NCBI GenBank assembly: GCA_037042185.1
Contig: JAXQJY010000026.1
Location: 1,798,001 to 1,862,000 of the forward strand
DNA: 64,000 nt
Source: Sordariomycetes sp. S80-01Y
Lineage: Eukaryota > Ascomycota > Sordariomycetes
Reading direction: 5' to 3'
Shown here: piece after piece, positions 21,801 to 36,800 of the stretch
Layout: every line of letters begins with the position of its first letter
How positions within the stretch are numbered: the stretch's first letter is position 1
Position numbers and translations under genes: made by a program
The notes under the pieces: generated by a model
The model's database searches: none
What the model was told of the DNA's origin: nothing
What the model saw: only the letters and a program-made list of their open reading frames with translations

Positions 21801-24800
21801 CCACGCCGATGCTGTGCTCGAGATGGACGCGTCTGCCAAGCACGGAACCGAGGACACTCTAGAGGGCTATTTCAGCTATCCTTTGGTTGTCCAGGGTGAA
21901 GTGTCTGACAGCCATGTTGATCTCGTGCTCACATACGATTCGGAGATTCTCCAGGAGGCACAGATGGCGAGGATGAGCCAGCAATTCGAGAATGTCGTAA
22001 AATCCTTGGCTCCGGCCGATGAGAAGGCCCTTGGAGATGTCTCAGTGGCTTCGCCTCGTGATCTTGCCACGGCTAAGGAGTACAACAGCGACCAGCCTGA
22101 AATCGTCGACTCGACCCTCCACGAGCGCATTGCTTACCAGGCTGAGGTTCGTCCGGACGCCCCTGCTATCTGCGCCTGGGACAAGACACTGTCTTACAAA
22201 GAGTTCAATGAGGCCGGTAACCGTCTTGCCCATCACCTCGTTGGCTTTGGGGTTAAGGCTGGCGACCTCGTACACGTGTGCTTCGAGAAGTCAGCTTGGC
22301 ACTTTGTGTCCATTCTGGCCATCATGAAGGCTGGCGCCGCTTGGGTGCCCCTCGATCCCGGACATCCAGCTCAGCGTCAGCAGCAGGTTGTCAAGCAGAC
22401 CGGCGCAACCCTTGCCCTTGCTAGCCCCGTCAATGTTGCCCTTTGTGAGGGTCTCCTCGAGAAGGTCCTTGAAGTGACCTCAGACCTTGACGAAAAGCTT
22501 GCTTCTGACCCAGCCCTCAGCCTTCGTGCACCCGAGACCGAGGTCACTTACAAGAACGCCGCGTATGTGCTCTTCACATCGGGTAGTACTGGTACCCCTA
22601 AGGGTTTGGTGATGGAGCACGGTTCTGTTTGCACCTCATCTCGCCATATCGGCCAGAGACTTGGTCTGTCTCCCGATGTGCGCATGTTGCAATTTGCGGC
22701 ATTCGTCTTTGATTTGTCTATTGGCGAAATTTTCGGTCCCTTGACCCACGGAGGAAGCTTGCACATCCCATCCGATACCGATCGCATGAACGATCTGCCT
22801 GGCTTTATCCGTAAGAACCAGGTTAACTGGGCTTACCTTACGCCAGCCTTCGCCCGCACCCTAAACCCGAAGGACCTACCCTCCCTGGAGCTTCTCCTGT
22901 TCGCTGGTGAAGCTGTGGGCCGTGACGTCTTTGAGCAATGGGTTGGAAAGGTTAGGCTTATCAATGGATGGGGACCTGCTGAGACCTGTTGTTTCTCTAC
23001 GCTTCACGAGTGGACTAGCATTGACGAGAGTCCCTTGTGCATTGGAAAGCCCGTGGGCGGCTTCTGTTGGGTCGTGGACCCGGAAGACCCTCAGAAGCTA
23101 GCACCGATTGGAACCAGCGGCGAGGTCGTCATCCAGGGACCAACACTCCTCCGGGAGTACCTGGCCGACCCCGAGAAGACAAAGGCTGCCATCGTGCCGA
23201 ATCTCCCTGAATGGGCCCCGAAGCCCGATGCCTCTCATTGGGGAAGGTTCTACAAGTCTGGCGATCTGTGCGCTTGGAATGCCGACGGAACCCTTGAATT
23301 TGCGTCTCGCAAGGATACGCAGGTCAAGATTCGCGGATTGCGCGTTGAACTTGGCGAGGTCGAATACCACGTGCGTAGCTCTTTGAAGGGGGTGAAGCAG
23401 ACAGTCGTCGATGTGTTCAAGACCGAAGCCGGCGCGACGCTCGTGGCTTATTTCAGCTACAGCGAAGAACAGCGTCAAGCTGGCGCGGCCAACGACGTCT
23501 TTGCCCCCCTTACCCAGGAGATTCAGAACCAGGTCACCGAGATGGTCGGGCAGCTTACTGTGTCGCTCCCTCGTTATATGATTCCGACCATCTTCATCCC
23601 TTGCTCTTACATGCCAGTCATCACGTCGACCAAGCTGGACCGTAACAAGCTGAAAGCATTCACCGCCAACTTGACCGATGCCCAATTGGCCAAATACTCC
23701 CTCGAAGATGCTGAGAAGCGTGCGCCGGAGACCCCCATGGAGATGCGCCTTGCTGAGCTTTGGGCTCCCATTTTGAAGAAGCAAATCTCGGCCATTGGAC
23801 GAGATGATAACTTCTTGCGCATCGGCGGTGACTCGATCGCTGCTATGCAGCTTGTGTCGCAGGCTCGCGAGGTTGGCATTGGATTGACCGTCAAGGATAT
23901 CTTTGATGACCCTCGTCTTTCTGGCGTTGCTCTCAAGGCTCAAGAGATTGACGAGGAAGTCGATGGCGGAATCAAGCCTTTCAGCCTGCTTAGCGAGACC
24001 CAGCGCCGGGCTGTTACCACCAAGGCTGTCAAGGACCAGTGTGCTTTGGCGCCTGGTCAGGAGATCGAAGATGCCTACCCCTGCACTGCCCTGCAGTCTG
24101 GCCTGATGGCTTTAACGATGCAGACCCCCAGCGCTTACATGATCAAGCATATCTACAAGCTGCATGAGCTCGTGGAGGCCGATAAGTTCAAGGCTGCTTG
24201 GGAGAAGACCATCAAGACCTGCGATAACCTCCGCACTCGCATCGTCGAAGTGAACGGCTCTGCCATGCAGGTCGTTCTGAACGATGATGTTGCTTGGGAG
24301 GATACCAAGGGTATGGGTATCGACGAGTACATGACATCTACCAAGGAGCTCACGGTCAATTATGGGTCACGCCTGTGCTATTTTGCTCTCGTCCAGGAAG
24401 GTGATGAAATGTGGTTTGTTCAAACCTTCCACCACAGCATCTTCGATGGTTGGACCCGTGGGTTGCTTCTTGAAGCATTGCAAGCTCACTACCTCGAGGA
24501 GGTTCTGCCTCCGTTAATGCCGTACTCTGGGTTCATCAAGCATGTTACCGATATTGACAACAACGCCGCTGCAGACTACTGGAAGACTCAGCTCGCTGAT
24601 TCGAAGGCTGCTGCATTCCCTGCTTTCAACAACAGCGAGAACATCACCCGCAGCTACACCCGCAAGGTCGAGCTGCCCGAAGACATTAATACTTCCATTA
24701 CTCGTGCCTCGGTAGTGCGTGCTGCTTGGGCTATTGTCTTGGCTCGGTATGGTGAGACCGACGACATTACATTCGGTGCAACTGTTTCTGGTCGCAATGC

Positions 24801-27800
24801 ACCCGTTCCTGGTCTTGAGTCCACTCCTGGACCTACCATCGCTACCGTGCCGGTTCGTGTCCGCATTGACGCTTCGCAGCAGATCGAAGATTTCCTGCAA
24901 GCAGTCCAGTCTCAAGCTCTTGAGATGACTTCATACGAACAGTATGGCCTGCGTAACATCACCCGGCTTGGCCAGGACATGAAGGATGCGTGCGAGTTCT
25001 CGTCACTTATCACTGTCCAACCTGCTGACAGCGATATTATCTCCGACCACCAGCTTATGGAGTTTGCCCCTGAGAAGATCGGGGACTCTATGGACGGATA
25101 CTTCAACTATCCTCTCGTTGTCGAAGCTTTCCTTCAGGAGGACGCCATAGAGTTCCACATGACCTACAACGCTGCTGCAGTCACAGAGAAGCGTCTTGAG
25201 GCTCTCTCTTACCACCTCGACCACGTCATCCAGCAGCTTCTCACCAAGGAAGCTACCGTGGGCGACATTTCCATTGCTGGTCCCTGGGACGTCGCTCAGA
25301 TCGAGAAGTGGAATGCTTACACACCCGAGGTTGTGGACGACACTCTGCACGACATCATCTCAAAGAAGGCCAAGGAGCAGCCTGATGAGGAAGCTGTCTA
25401 TTCAACAGCTTTGTCGCTTACTTATGCTGAGCTGGATCGCCTCTCTGACAAGTTCGCCAACCACCTTGCTTCCCTCGGCGTCAAGCCTGAAACCTTGATT
25501 CCGGTCTGCATGGAGAAGTCGCCATGGGCCTTGGTTGCGCTTGTTGGCGTGATGAAGGCTGGTGGCTGCTACATCCCTCTTGACCCGTCTCATCCCGACA
25601 CACGCCGTCAGGAACTGATTCAACAGGTTGATGCACAATACTTGGTTGTCTCTCCAAAGACTGCGGCTTCATCTGAAGGCATGACTCCCAACAACGTCGT
25701 CATGTCATCCGAGCTCCTCGACAGCATTTACGCTGGCGCCCACGTGAAACCTCCTACCGGCAACGGGGCATACATCCTGTTCACATCTGGCTCTACAGGT
25801 AAGCCGAAAGGCGTGGTCATCGAGCACAAGGCTATTGCAACCTCAATCGCTGGCGAGAGGAAGATGTTTGCACTCGAGAACCACAAGCCGCGCTTCCTGC
25901 AATTTGCGACCTTCACTTTTGATGCTAGTGTTTGCGAAATGTTTACCACCCTGAGCGCCGGTGGAACAGTGTGCATGCCGACTGAAGAGGAGCGTATGGA
26001 GAACATCGCCGGTTTCATGGAGCAAGCCCGTGTCGATGTTGCGCTCTTGACCCCTTCGTTCGTCAGGACAATCGACCCAGAAACCATCCCCTCTTTGAAG
26101 AAGCTCATGGTCGGTGGCGAGGCGCCTGGAAAGGACACTCTCGAGATTTGGGCCAACCGCGTCATGCTCATTAACGGTTACGGTCCTTCGGAAGCGGCCA
26201 TTATGTGTGCCGCCCATACCTTTACACCAGAGGATAAGACACCGGGAGTCATTGGCAAGGCCGCCGCCCACACCAACTGGATTGTTGAGCCTGACAATCA
26301 TAATCGTCTGACTCCCCTAGGCTGTGTTGGTGAGCTCATGACCCAGGGTTACGCCGTTGCTCGCGGCTATCTCAACGACCCTGTCAAGACTGCCGCCGCT
26401 TTCATCGACGGCGTTGACTTCATGCCTGCTTCCATTGCTGAGCGCGACATCCCTCAGAAATTTTACAAGACTGGGGACTTGGTCAAGTATCTATCTGACG
26501 GCTCTCTGCAATACCATGGCCGACCTGATGCCCAAGTCAAGGTTCGTGGTCAGCGTATGGAGCTCGGCGAGGTCGAGGATGCCATCAAGAAGATGTCGCC
26601 CAAGATCGAGCACGTCGCTGGCGGCATCGTTCAGCACAAGTCGCGCCAGACTCTGATTGCTTTCCTCACCTTCAATGAGACCACTGCCGAGGATGATGGC
26701 TCCAAATTCCTGCCCATGGACGACAGAATGCGCGAGTTCCTCGGCAACCTCACGCAGGACTTGAAGAACACTCTGCCAGGGTATATGGTGCCTTCGATGC
26801 TTCTGCCTATCCGGAAAATGCCTTTCTTTGGCGCGTCTATGAAGTTAGATCGCAAGACTCTGAAGGGCATCTCTGACAGCCTCTCGCAAGACGAACTTGC
26901 TTCCTTCTCCCTTGGCAGCTCCGCCGTCAAGACTGAGCCTACCACTGAGGTCGAGTTCAAGCTTCGTGATCTATGGGCTCAGATCCTCGATCTCAGCGTC
27001 GACGAGATCGGAAAGCATGACCAATTCCTTCAGATTGGTGGTGACTCCATCACCACTATCCAGCTGGTCTCGCTCGCTCAGCAGAACGGCCTGGGCTTGA
27101 CTGTTGGTCAGATCTTCAAGGATTCGCGCCTCTCAGTCTTGGCCGAAAACGCTCAAATCGTGGAAAATGCTGTCGACTACAGCAACATAGCGCCTTTCGA
27201 GCTCATTCCCGAATCTCAACGCAAACTTGTCAATGAGACCATTCTTGAGCAAACTGGAGACGCTCAAATTGATGTCGAAGACGCCTACCCCTGCACTACC
27301 CTGCAACAGGGCTTTATCGCCTTGTCCGTCAAGCAACCCAAGTCCTACATCGGAAAGTTCCAGTACCGCATTGGTGATGATGTGCCCATTGACAAATTCA
27401 AGGCTGCCTGGGAACGCACCCTTGCCGGCTGCAAGAATTTGCGCTCCCGCATCGTCAATGCAAAGGGTGCAATGTACCAGGCTGTCATTGCTAACGACAT
27501 CCAGTGGGAGGACACCAAGGGCATGGATGCTAAGTCCTTCTGGGAGCACACCAAAAGCTTCGAGATGACTTACGGTTCTCGACTAGTGCGTTACGCTGTT
27601 GTTGAGCAAGCTGATGGCCAGCGCTTCTTCATGCTCCTGTGCCACCACGCCCAATTTGATGGATGGTCGATGAAACTGCTTCTCAACACGCTCGCTGACG
27701 CTTATCACGAGACGAGCACTCTCGACCTCCACCCCTTCGCGGCTTTCATCAAGTACACCCAGGAGATCGACCAGTCTGCTGCCGCTGCGTACTGGACTGA

Positions 27801-30800
27801 TCAGCTTCAAAATGCTAAGGGCGCTACCTTCCCACCCAAATCCAAGGCCGGAAATGTGGGCAAGGCCAAGATGCTTGTCAAGGAGATCCCTATCCAAGCC
27901 TGCGAGAACAACTCGATTACAAAGGCCTCGATCGTACGCGCGGCATGGGCCATTGTCCTAGCTCGCTATTCCGAGTCTGACGATGTGACCTTTGGTACGA
28001 GTGTGTCCGGCCGTCAAGCTCCCGTCCCCAACATCGGCGAGATGCCTGGTCCTATGGTAGCTACGTACCCAGTACGCCTTCAAATGGATCGCACCAAGGG
28101 CGCTCTAGAATTCCTCCAACACGTGCAGGATCAAGCGATGGAGATTGTTCCATTCGAGCAGTATGGTCTGCAGAACATCTCCAAGCTGAACAATGATGCC
28201 AAGGAAGCCTGCGATTTCTCTTCCCTGCTCGTGGTGCAGCCGATTGACCGCATGGGCACGATGGGCGACCGCGTCGACAAGATCATGCACATGGATAAGG
28301 CCGATCGCCTGGGTAGCGATGAGCAATTTGACAACTACTTCAACTACCCCCTCGTTGTCCAGGGAGATGTTTCCGACAGCCAGATCAATCTGCTTTTCAC
28401 CTATGACTCAGGTGTCGTACAGGAGTCGCAGATGGATGCCATGTCAAAGCACTTCTCTCACGTGGTCGAGCAACTCTTGAACCCTGGTCAGAAAGTCATG
28501 GATGACATCTTCGTCGCAAGCCCTTGGGATCTTCAGAGGGCCACCGAGCTCAATGCGCATGTGCCCAAGATTATGGAGACCACGTTCCACGAGATGTTCG
28601 AGGAGCAGGCTCGCATTCGTCCTGATGCACCTGCTGTGCACGGCTGGGATAGGCACTTCACATACAGCCTGCTCAACGGTGCTGCCAACCGTCTCTCTCA
28701 CTACATCGTGCAGAAGTTCGGTGTCAAGAGGCATGATCTGGTCCATGTCTGCTTCGAGCATTCGTCTTGGTTCTTTGTCGCTATTCTAGCCATCAACAAG
28801 GCCGGCGCGACCTTCGTTCCCCTCGATCCTGGACACCCGCCAGCGCGCCACCAGCAGGTCGTTGAGCAAACGGGAGCTTCTCTTATGCTGACTTCGGCCC
28901 TGCATGCTGATCTCGTTGGAAGCCTGGTAGAGCACACTTTGCAAGTCACCCCTGACTTGGACTGGGAGCTGGCCCGCGATGTCGAATCCAGCAAACAGGC
29001 CCCGGTCACCGACGTCGACCCAAGCACCGCCTGTTACATCCTGTTCACATCTGGATCGACCGGTGTTCCCAAGGGCTTTGTTATCGAGCACCGCTCGATC
29101 GTCACCAGTCAAATCGACATGTGGACCCGTCTGCGGATGACACCCAAAGTCAGGATGCTGCAGTTCGCTTCGTATGTGTTCGACATGTCAATCGGCGAGA
29201 CTGTGCCAACCCTGATGTTCGGTGGCTGCCTGTGCATCCCCTCTGAAGAGACGAGAATGAATGGCCTTGTCGACTTTATTCGCGACATGCACGTCAACTG
29301 GCTCTTCCTCACGCCAGCTTTCGCGAGAACGATCAAACCGCAAGATGTCCCAAATGTTGAGTTCATGATCTTGGCTGGCGAGGCTGTTGGTCAGGACATG
29401 CTGCGTACGTGGTTCGGACACGTACGCATGGTTAATGGCTGGGGTCCCGCGGAGACCGTGGTTTGCAGCACAATCCACGAATACACCTCCCCAGAGGAAA
29501 ATTCCGGCAAGATTGGTACACCTGTCGCCGGTCACGTCTGGATCGTTGACCCTGAGGATCCGACACGTTTGGCTCCTATGGGAACTGTTGGAGAAGTCGT
29601 TATCCAAGGTCCAACCCTGCTCCGGGAATATCTAGCCAACCCTGAGAAGACCAAGGAGGCCGTTATGGCTGCTCCTTCTTGGGCCCCTCGTACCGAGAAT
29701 AAGCATTTCCAGCGGTTCTACAAGTCTGGAGATTTGGCTTACTACGATACCGATGGCGCGATGATTTTCTCAAGCCGTAAGGATACCCAGGTCAAGATCC
29801 GCGGATTGCGTGTTGAGTTGGGAGAGGTGGAACACCACATCACCAACGGCCTCAAGGATCTTCGCCAGGTGTGTGTCGACGTGTACAAGACGGACGCTGG
29901 ATCCAACCTCGTGGCATATTTCTCCAAGAGTGACGATACTAGTCAATCTGCCGATATCAACATGTTCCTTCCCCTGGAAGGCGACCTCCAGAAGGACATT
30001 ACCGCCCTGATCGGAAAGATGTCTGTTGCTTTGCCCCGCTACATGGTCCCCACGCTTTTCGTTCCGTGCGCCTACATGCCGGTCATCACATCCACCAAAC
30101 TGGACCGCAAGAAGCTTTCGGCTCTCACGAGCGAGCTGAGCCCCGAGTCCATGGACATGTACTCTTTGTCTAGCGGGGAGAAGCGTGCTCCTGAGACACC
30201 TATGGAGAGTAAGCTGCAGAAGATCTGGTCCGAGATCTTGAACCTACCCGCGGAGAAAATTGGAAGGGACGACAGTTTCCTCCGAATTGGTGGTGATTCG
30301 ATCACTGCTATTCAATTGGTAACCTTGGCGAGGGATGAGGGCATTTCTATCACCGTCAAGCACGTGTTTGACGACCCTCGTCTGTGCGCTGTTGCCGAAA
30401 AGGCCGTCGAAACCGAGGACACCAGTCCTAATGCCCTTGAGCCGTTCGCTCTGCTTGACGGCCGTGTTGAGAAGAGTGTCGTGGAGAAGGCTGTTCGCGA
30501 GCAGGCTGCCCTTCGCGATTTTATCATTGAGGATGCTTATCCACTCACTTCGTTGCAGGAAGGTCTTATGGCTCTCAGCGAAAAGCAACCTGGGTCCTAC
30601 ATCGTCAAGCATTTGTACCGCCTGTCGAAGAACGTCGACATTGCGCGCTTCCGCTCTGCCTGGGAGAAAACCCTCAAGCTTTGCGCTAACCTCCGAACCC
30701 GAATCGTCAACACCGATAATGGCGCCATCCAGGCTCATATCAAGGATGACATCTCGTGGGAGAACACTTCCGGCGCCTCTCTCCGACAGGTCATTGAGGA

Positions 30801-33800
30801 GGCCAAGGCCATGGAGATGACATATGGCTCACGCCTGGCTCGCTACGCCTTGGTCGAGGAGGATGGCCAGACCTACTTTGCCTGGACCATCCACCACGCT
30901 GTCTACGACGGCTGGACAATTCGCCTGATTCTCAGCACCTTGTTCTCCCAGTACAGCGACACGCCTGGCCTTCGACTTCAGCCCTACGCTCCCTTCATTC
31001 AGTACATCCACAACATGGACCGCGAGGCTGCGAAGAACTACTGGGCCGACCAACTGCAGGATGCCAAACGCGCTACCTTCCCCCCGCCAGCCAAGCAACA
31101 CAAGTCTGTCAAAGGCACCAAGGCCTTGTACCGCTCCATCGAATTCCACGATGACTCTGAGACCTCAATCACTAAGGCCACCATCGTGAGAGCGGCGTGG
31201 GCTATGATCCTTGCCCGCTACTGCGACGCCAACGATGTCACGTTTGGAACCACTGTTTCTGGTCGTCACGCCCCAGTTCATGGAGTATCAGATATGCCTG
31301 GCCCCATGGTAGCAACAGTTCCGATTAGGGTGAGGCTTGATAAGGATCAGGCTGTCAACACGTTCTTGAAGAATATCCAGACGCAAGCTTCCGATATGGT
31401 CAGCTTTGAGCAATACGGCATGCAGAATATCGCCAAGATCAACGACGTCTGCCAGGATGCCTGCGACGTGACCAGTTTGCTCGTCGTGCAGCCCTTCCAG
31501 AAGATGTTCTCCACCCACTCCGACAGTGAGGATGACATCTGGACCGACGTCGGTCAGGAGAAGATGACGGATGGCGAGTCCTTCGAGGGCTACTTCAGTT
31601 ATCCTCTCGTGGTTGAGGGTCTGGTATCAGATGAGCAGGTTGATCTGCAGCTCATTTACAACGCTGACGTTGTTTCTGAGGATCAGATGGAAGCCCTTTC
31701 TCACCAATTCACTCACGTTGTCAAGGAGCTCGTTGCACTCACCGAGAAGCAGCAGCCCCTTGGCAGCATCTCTATCGCAGCGCCTTGGGATCTCGAAAAA
31801 GCCGCTTCTTGGAACACTGACGTCCCTGAGATAGTCAATTCGACTTTCCACGAAATGGTCGATCTCCAAGCCGAGATTCGCCCCGACGCCATGGCCATCC
31901 GCGCTCACGATGGTGAGATGACCTATAAGCAACTCAGGGCCACCACCAACCGCCTTGCCCACTACCTCGTCGACGACAAAGGTGTGAAGTTGAATGACCT
32001 CGTTCACGTGTGCTTTGAAAAGAGTCTGTGGCATTTCGTTGCTATTCTCGCTATCAACAAGGCTGGTGCCGCTTGGGTTCCGTTGGATCCCTCCCACCCT
32101 GAGCAGAGGCAGCAACAGGTTGTTTCGCAAACTGGAGCTACCTTGGCCCTGGCTTCTCCGGCCAACACAGCCTTGTGTTCTTCTCTTTTGTCTGATGTAG
32201 TCACCGTCTCACCGGACCTCGACTCGCATCTGCAGAGTCTCGACGAAGCAAACGCTCCCGTTGTTGGCGTAACTCCCAAGCAAGCCGCTTATGTGCTGTT
32301 CACCTCAGGATCGACCGGTACGCCCAAGGGCCTGGTCATGGAGCATGGCTCTGTTTGCACATCTCAGACCGCCATCGCAAAGAGGCTGAACCTGACTCCT
32401 GAAGTAAACATGCTTCAATTTGCCGCCTTCGTCTTTGATCTTTCGATCGGTGAGATCGTCGGCCCGTTGGTGCACGGAGCGACTCTTTGCATCCCGAGCG
32501 AGTCCGATAGGATGAATAATCTGGTTGGCTTCATCAAAGACTTTGATGTGACTTGGTCCTACTTAACCCCAGCTTTCGCCAGAACTATCGACCCGAAGTC
32601 GGTGCCCTCCCTCGATCTGCTTCTGTTCGCCGGCGAGGCCGTTGGTCGCGATGTCTTCGAGTCCTGGTTCGGCCACGTGAGATTGATCAACGGCTGGGGT
32701 CCTGCAGAAACCTGCTGCTTTAGCACCTTACACGAGTGGCAGTCCAAGGAAGAGTCACCCCTCACCGTCGGTGCCCCCGTCGGTGCCTTCTGCTGGATTG
32801 TCGATCCCGAGGATCCCCAGAGGCTGGCTCCTATTGGTACACTCGGTGAGGTTGTTTTGCAAGGTCCCACGTTGCTGCGGGAGTACCTAGCTGATCCGAC
32901 TCGAACGGAGGCTGCTACCGTAAGGAGCCTCCCTGAGTGGGCACCAAACTCATCCAACGAGCATTGGAACCGCTTCTACAAGTCGGGTGATTTGTGCTTC
33001 TACAATCCTGATGGAACAATTCACTTCTCGAGCCGGAAAGACACCCAAGTCAAGATTCGCGGTCTACGTGTTGAACTTGGCGAGGTCGAACACCACGTTC
33101 GCTCTGGACTCGAAGGTGTCCGCCAGGTTGCCGTTGATGTGTACAAGGGTGATAGCGGAACGAACTTGGTTGCTTACCTCTGCTTCTCTGACGAGTCGCG
33201 GGGCGCTAGCGCCGTCAAGCACGAGGGCGACGAGGATGTGTTCAAACCAATGGACGCTGATTTGCAGAAGAAGCTGGTGGCAATGGTCGCTCAGCTCAGC
33301 GTCAACCTTCCTCGTTACATGATCCCAACCCTCTTTGTTCCGTGCCGGTACATGCCTTCCATCACCTCCACCAAGCTGGACAGAAATGGTCTCAAGGCCA
33401 GGACTTCAAAGCTTACTCAGAGCGAACTGGCTGCCTATTCTTTGGTAGATGCGGAGAAGACGCCCCCTGAGACTGAGATGGAGCACCGTCTTCAGGCCCT
33501 TTGGTCATCGATATTGGGCCTTCCGACTGAGAATATTGGACGGGAGGACTCATTCTTGCAGATTGGTGGCGACTCAATTGCCGCAATCCAGCTAGCAACC
33601 AAGGGTCGCGAAGCCGGCATTCTACTCACGGTCAAGGACATTTTCAATGACCCTCGCCTGAGTGCCGTCGCAGCCAATGCCTCCCTTATAGATGGTTCTT
33701 CTCAGGAAGAGGACCTCGCGCCGTTCGATCTCCTCGACGACAGCCTCCGGTCAACTCTTGCCACCGACCATGTCCGTGTTCAAGCTCAGCTTCAAGACGG

Positions 33801-36800
33801 TCAGGAGATCGAAGATGCTTTCCCTTGCACGCCCCTCCAGGACGGTCTGATGGCTCTTGCGATCAAGTTCCCCGGATCTTACATGGCTCGTCACGTCTAC
33901 AAGCTTGCGAGCGATGTCGACATAACACGTTTCAAGGCTGCCTGGAATCGCACTGTCGAGCTTTGTGCTAACTTGCGCACGCGCATTGTAGAAGTCGACG
34001 GATCAGCTGTCCAGACTGTCGTGGCTCCCGATGAGCGCTGGGAGAACGCCGAGGGCATGGACATGCAGAGTTTCATGTCTTACATTGACACCATCAAGAT
34101 GGGCTACGGCACGCCGCTTTCCCACTATGCCCTGGTGCAAGAGAAGGACGAGACGTACTTCGTCTGGGTCATGCACCACGCTGTATCCGATGGTTTCTCG
34201 CTCGTCATCAACACCACCACCATGCAGCAACTTTATGCCGGTGCTGATGTGCTCCCACTTCGCCCCTTCTCGGAGTTCATCAGGTACACCCAGCAGATCG
34301 ATCAGGAAGCCGCCGTCGATTTCTGGAAATCGCAGCTCACCGGTGCAAAGCGGGCGACATTCCCGCCTACCACCTCCAACGGCTCAGAGAAGAAAACCCG
34401 CATGCTGGAAAAGACTATCTCCTTGCCCGAGCAAATCGACAACTCCATCACAAAGGCTTCGATCCTTCGTGCGGCTTGGGCCATTGCCCTCGCGCGCTAC
34501 TCCGATACCGATGATATCACGTTCGGAACCACCGTTTCTGGTCGGCAGGCCCCTGTCAATGGCTTGGAGACGATGGCCGGCCCTGTGGTTGCAACTGTAC
34601 CTGTTCGTCAGCAGCTTGATAAGAACCAAACTGTGAAGGAGTTCCTTCAGAGTGTGCAAAAGCAGTCGTCAGAGATGATTCCCTACGAACAGTATGGTAT
34701 GCGCAAGATCATGCAGCTCGATCCTGAGATCAAGGATGCCTGTGATTTCTCGTCTCTTCTGGTCATCCAGCCTATGCGCAAGCTGAGCTCGATTGACACC
34801 GGCAAGAACGAGATTATGACTGGCGTATCTGGCAAATTCTCCCAGGACGAGGCCATGGACAACTACTTCACCTACCCCTTGGTGACAGACTGCCTTGTTT
34901 ACGACGACAAGATAGAAATGGTATTCACCTACCGCTCCGACATCCTGGATGAAGGGCAGCTGAGCGCCATGTGTCACCAGCTCGAGCATGTTGTCACCCA
35001 ACTCATGAGCGAGAAGCCCCTGACCGTTGGCGAGGTATCTGTTGCTGGGCCATGGGATGTGCAAAAAGCCATGACCTGGAACAAGACTCAGCACGAGATC
35101 GTAAACTCAACTGTTCATGGGCTGTTCTCCGAGAAGGCTGCGGCTCAGCCAGACCACGAGGCTATCTATGCTTCTGACGGTAGCCTAACCTACAAACAAC
35201 TGGACGAGCTTTCTTCCCGTCTAGCTAAGCATTTGATTGAATTGGGCGTTATACCCGAGAGCATGGTCTGCTACTGCTTCGAAAAGTCTATCTGGACACC
35301 AGTAGCCATGCTCGGCATCCTCAAGGCGGGAGGAGTGTTCATACCTTTGGACCCATCCCACCCTGTTGGCCGACGTCAAGGAACTGTGACGGAGGCTGAT
35401 GCCCAATTCGTCATAGTATCCCCCAAGACCGCCAAGGACTGCGAAGGCATGGCTCCTAATTTGGTTGAGCTGACTGCAGGTTTGCTCGAGAATGTTGAGC
35501 CGGCAAATATCGCCGAAGTCAGCAAGCGCTCTCATTCCAGACAAGCCGCCTACGTGCTGTTCACTTCCGGTTCGACAGGCAAACCTAAGGCCATTGTGGT
35601 TGAGCACTCTGCGCTCTGTGGCAGTATCCTTGGCTTTGACAGGTCCTATCAGATGGATTCCAGCAACCGCGTTCTCCAATTCTCAAGCTATGTCTTTGAC
35701 GTCAGCTTGTCCGAGATCCTGGAAACACTCGTCTTCGGAGGCACCATATGTGTTCCATCCGACCAGGAGCGCATGGAGGACATCACAGGCTTCATCCATC
35801 GCGCCCAGGTCAACACCGCCATGCTTACGTCTTCTTTCCTGAAGACTCTTGATCCAGAGGAGCTTAAGTCAATCAAGATGCTGATGCTCGTTGGTGAGCC
35901 TCCAACCAAGGATGCCATCCAGACCTGGCAACAACGCGTTGACCACCTCGTCAACGCCTACGGTCCCTCCGAGGTGTCCATTTTCATTGGCAGCCACACC
36001 TACAGCTACCCTGAGGAGCAACCTAGCAACGTTGGGCGCGCTTTCAGTGGTAACATGTGGATCGTGGAGACCGACAATTACAATAAGCTGGCGCCAATCG
36101 GCTGCGTCGGTGAGATCCTGATCCAGCGCAATATGGCCCGTGGATATCTCAACGATGAAGAGCGTACCAACGCATCCTTCATCCGCAGTGTGGATTTCCT
36201 CCCCGGTCCGGAATCTAACGACCCCCGGAAATTCCACAAGTCGGGAGATTTGGGTCGCTACAACTCGGACGGTACGATCGAGTACCTTGGCCGACGCGAC
36301 ACGCAGGTCAAGCTGCGCGGATACCGCATTGAGCTGGGCGAGATCGAGTACAACATCCAGAAGTCTCTCCCTGGCGTTGAACATGTCGGTGTTGATGTTG
36401 TTAGCGTTCTCGGCCGCGAGACTTTGGTCGGATTCGTCAACTTCAAGGATGATGAGTCGCTTGCCGCTGGCGACCTCCCCGAGCCGATTGCCAACATGAC
36501 TGATGGTTTGAAATCCATGTTCACCGAGCTCACTGACCAGTTGCGCAACGTCCTCCCGAGTTACATGGTACCAACCCTTTTCCTGCCTCTTACTGAGATG
36601 CTCTTCAACACGTCCCTCAAGATGGACAGGAAGAGACTTCGCGATCTGGCTGCCGGCTTGTCCCAGGAAGACGTCGGTAAGCTGACGCTCGACACCGAGG
36701 CCAAGGTCGAGCCAACCACGCCCATGGAATTCAAGCTTCGTGAGTTATGGGCTCAAGTGCTCAATCTTGAGGTCGATGCCATTGGCAAGAACGACAACTT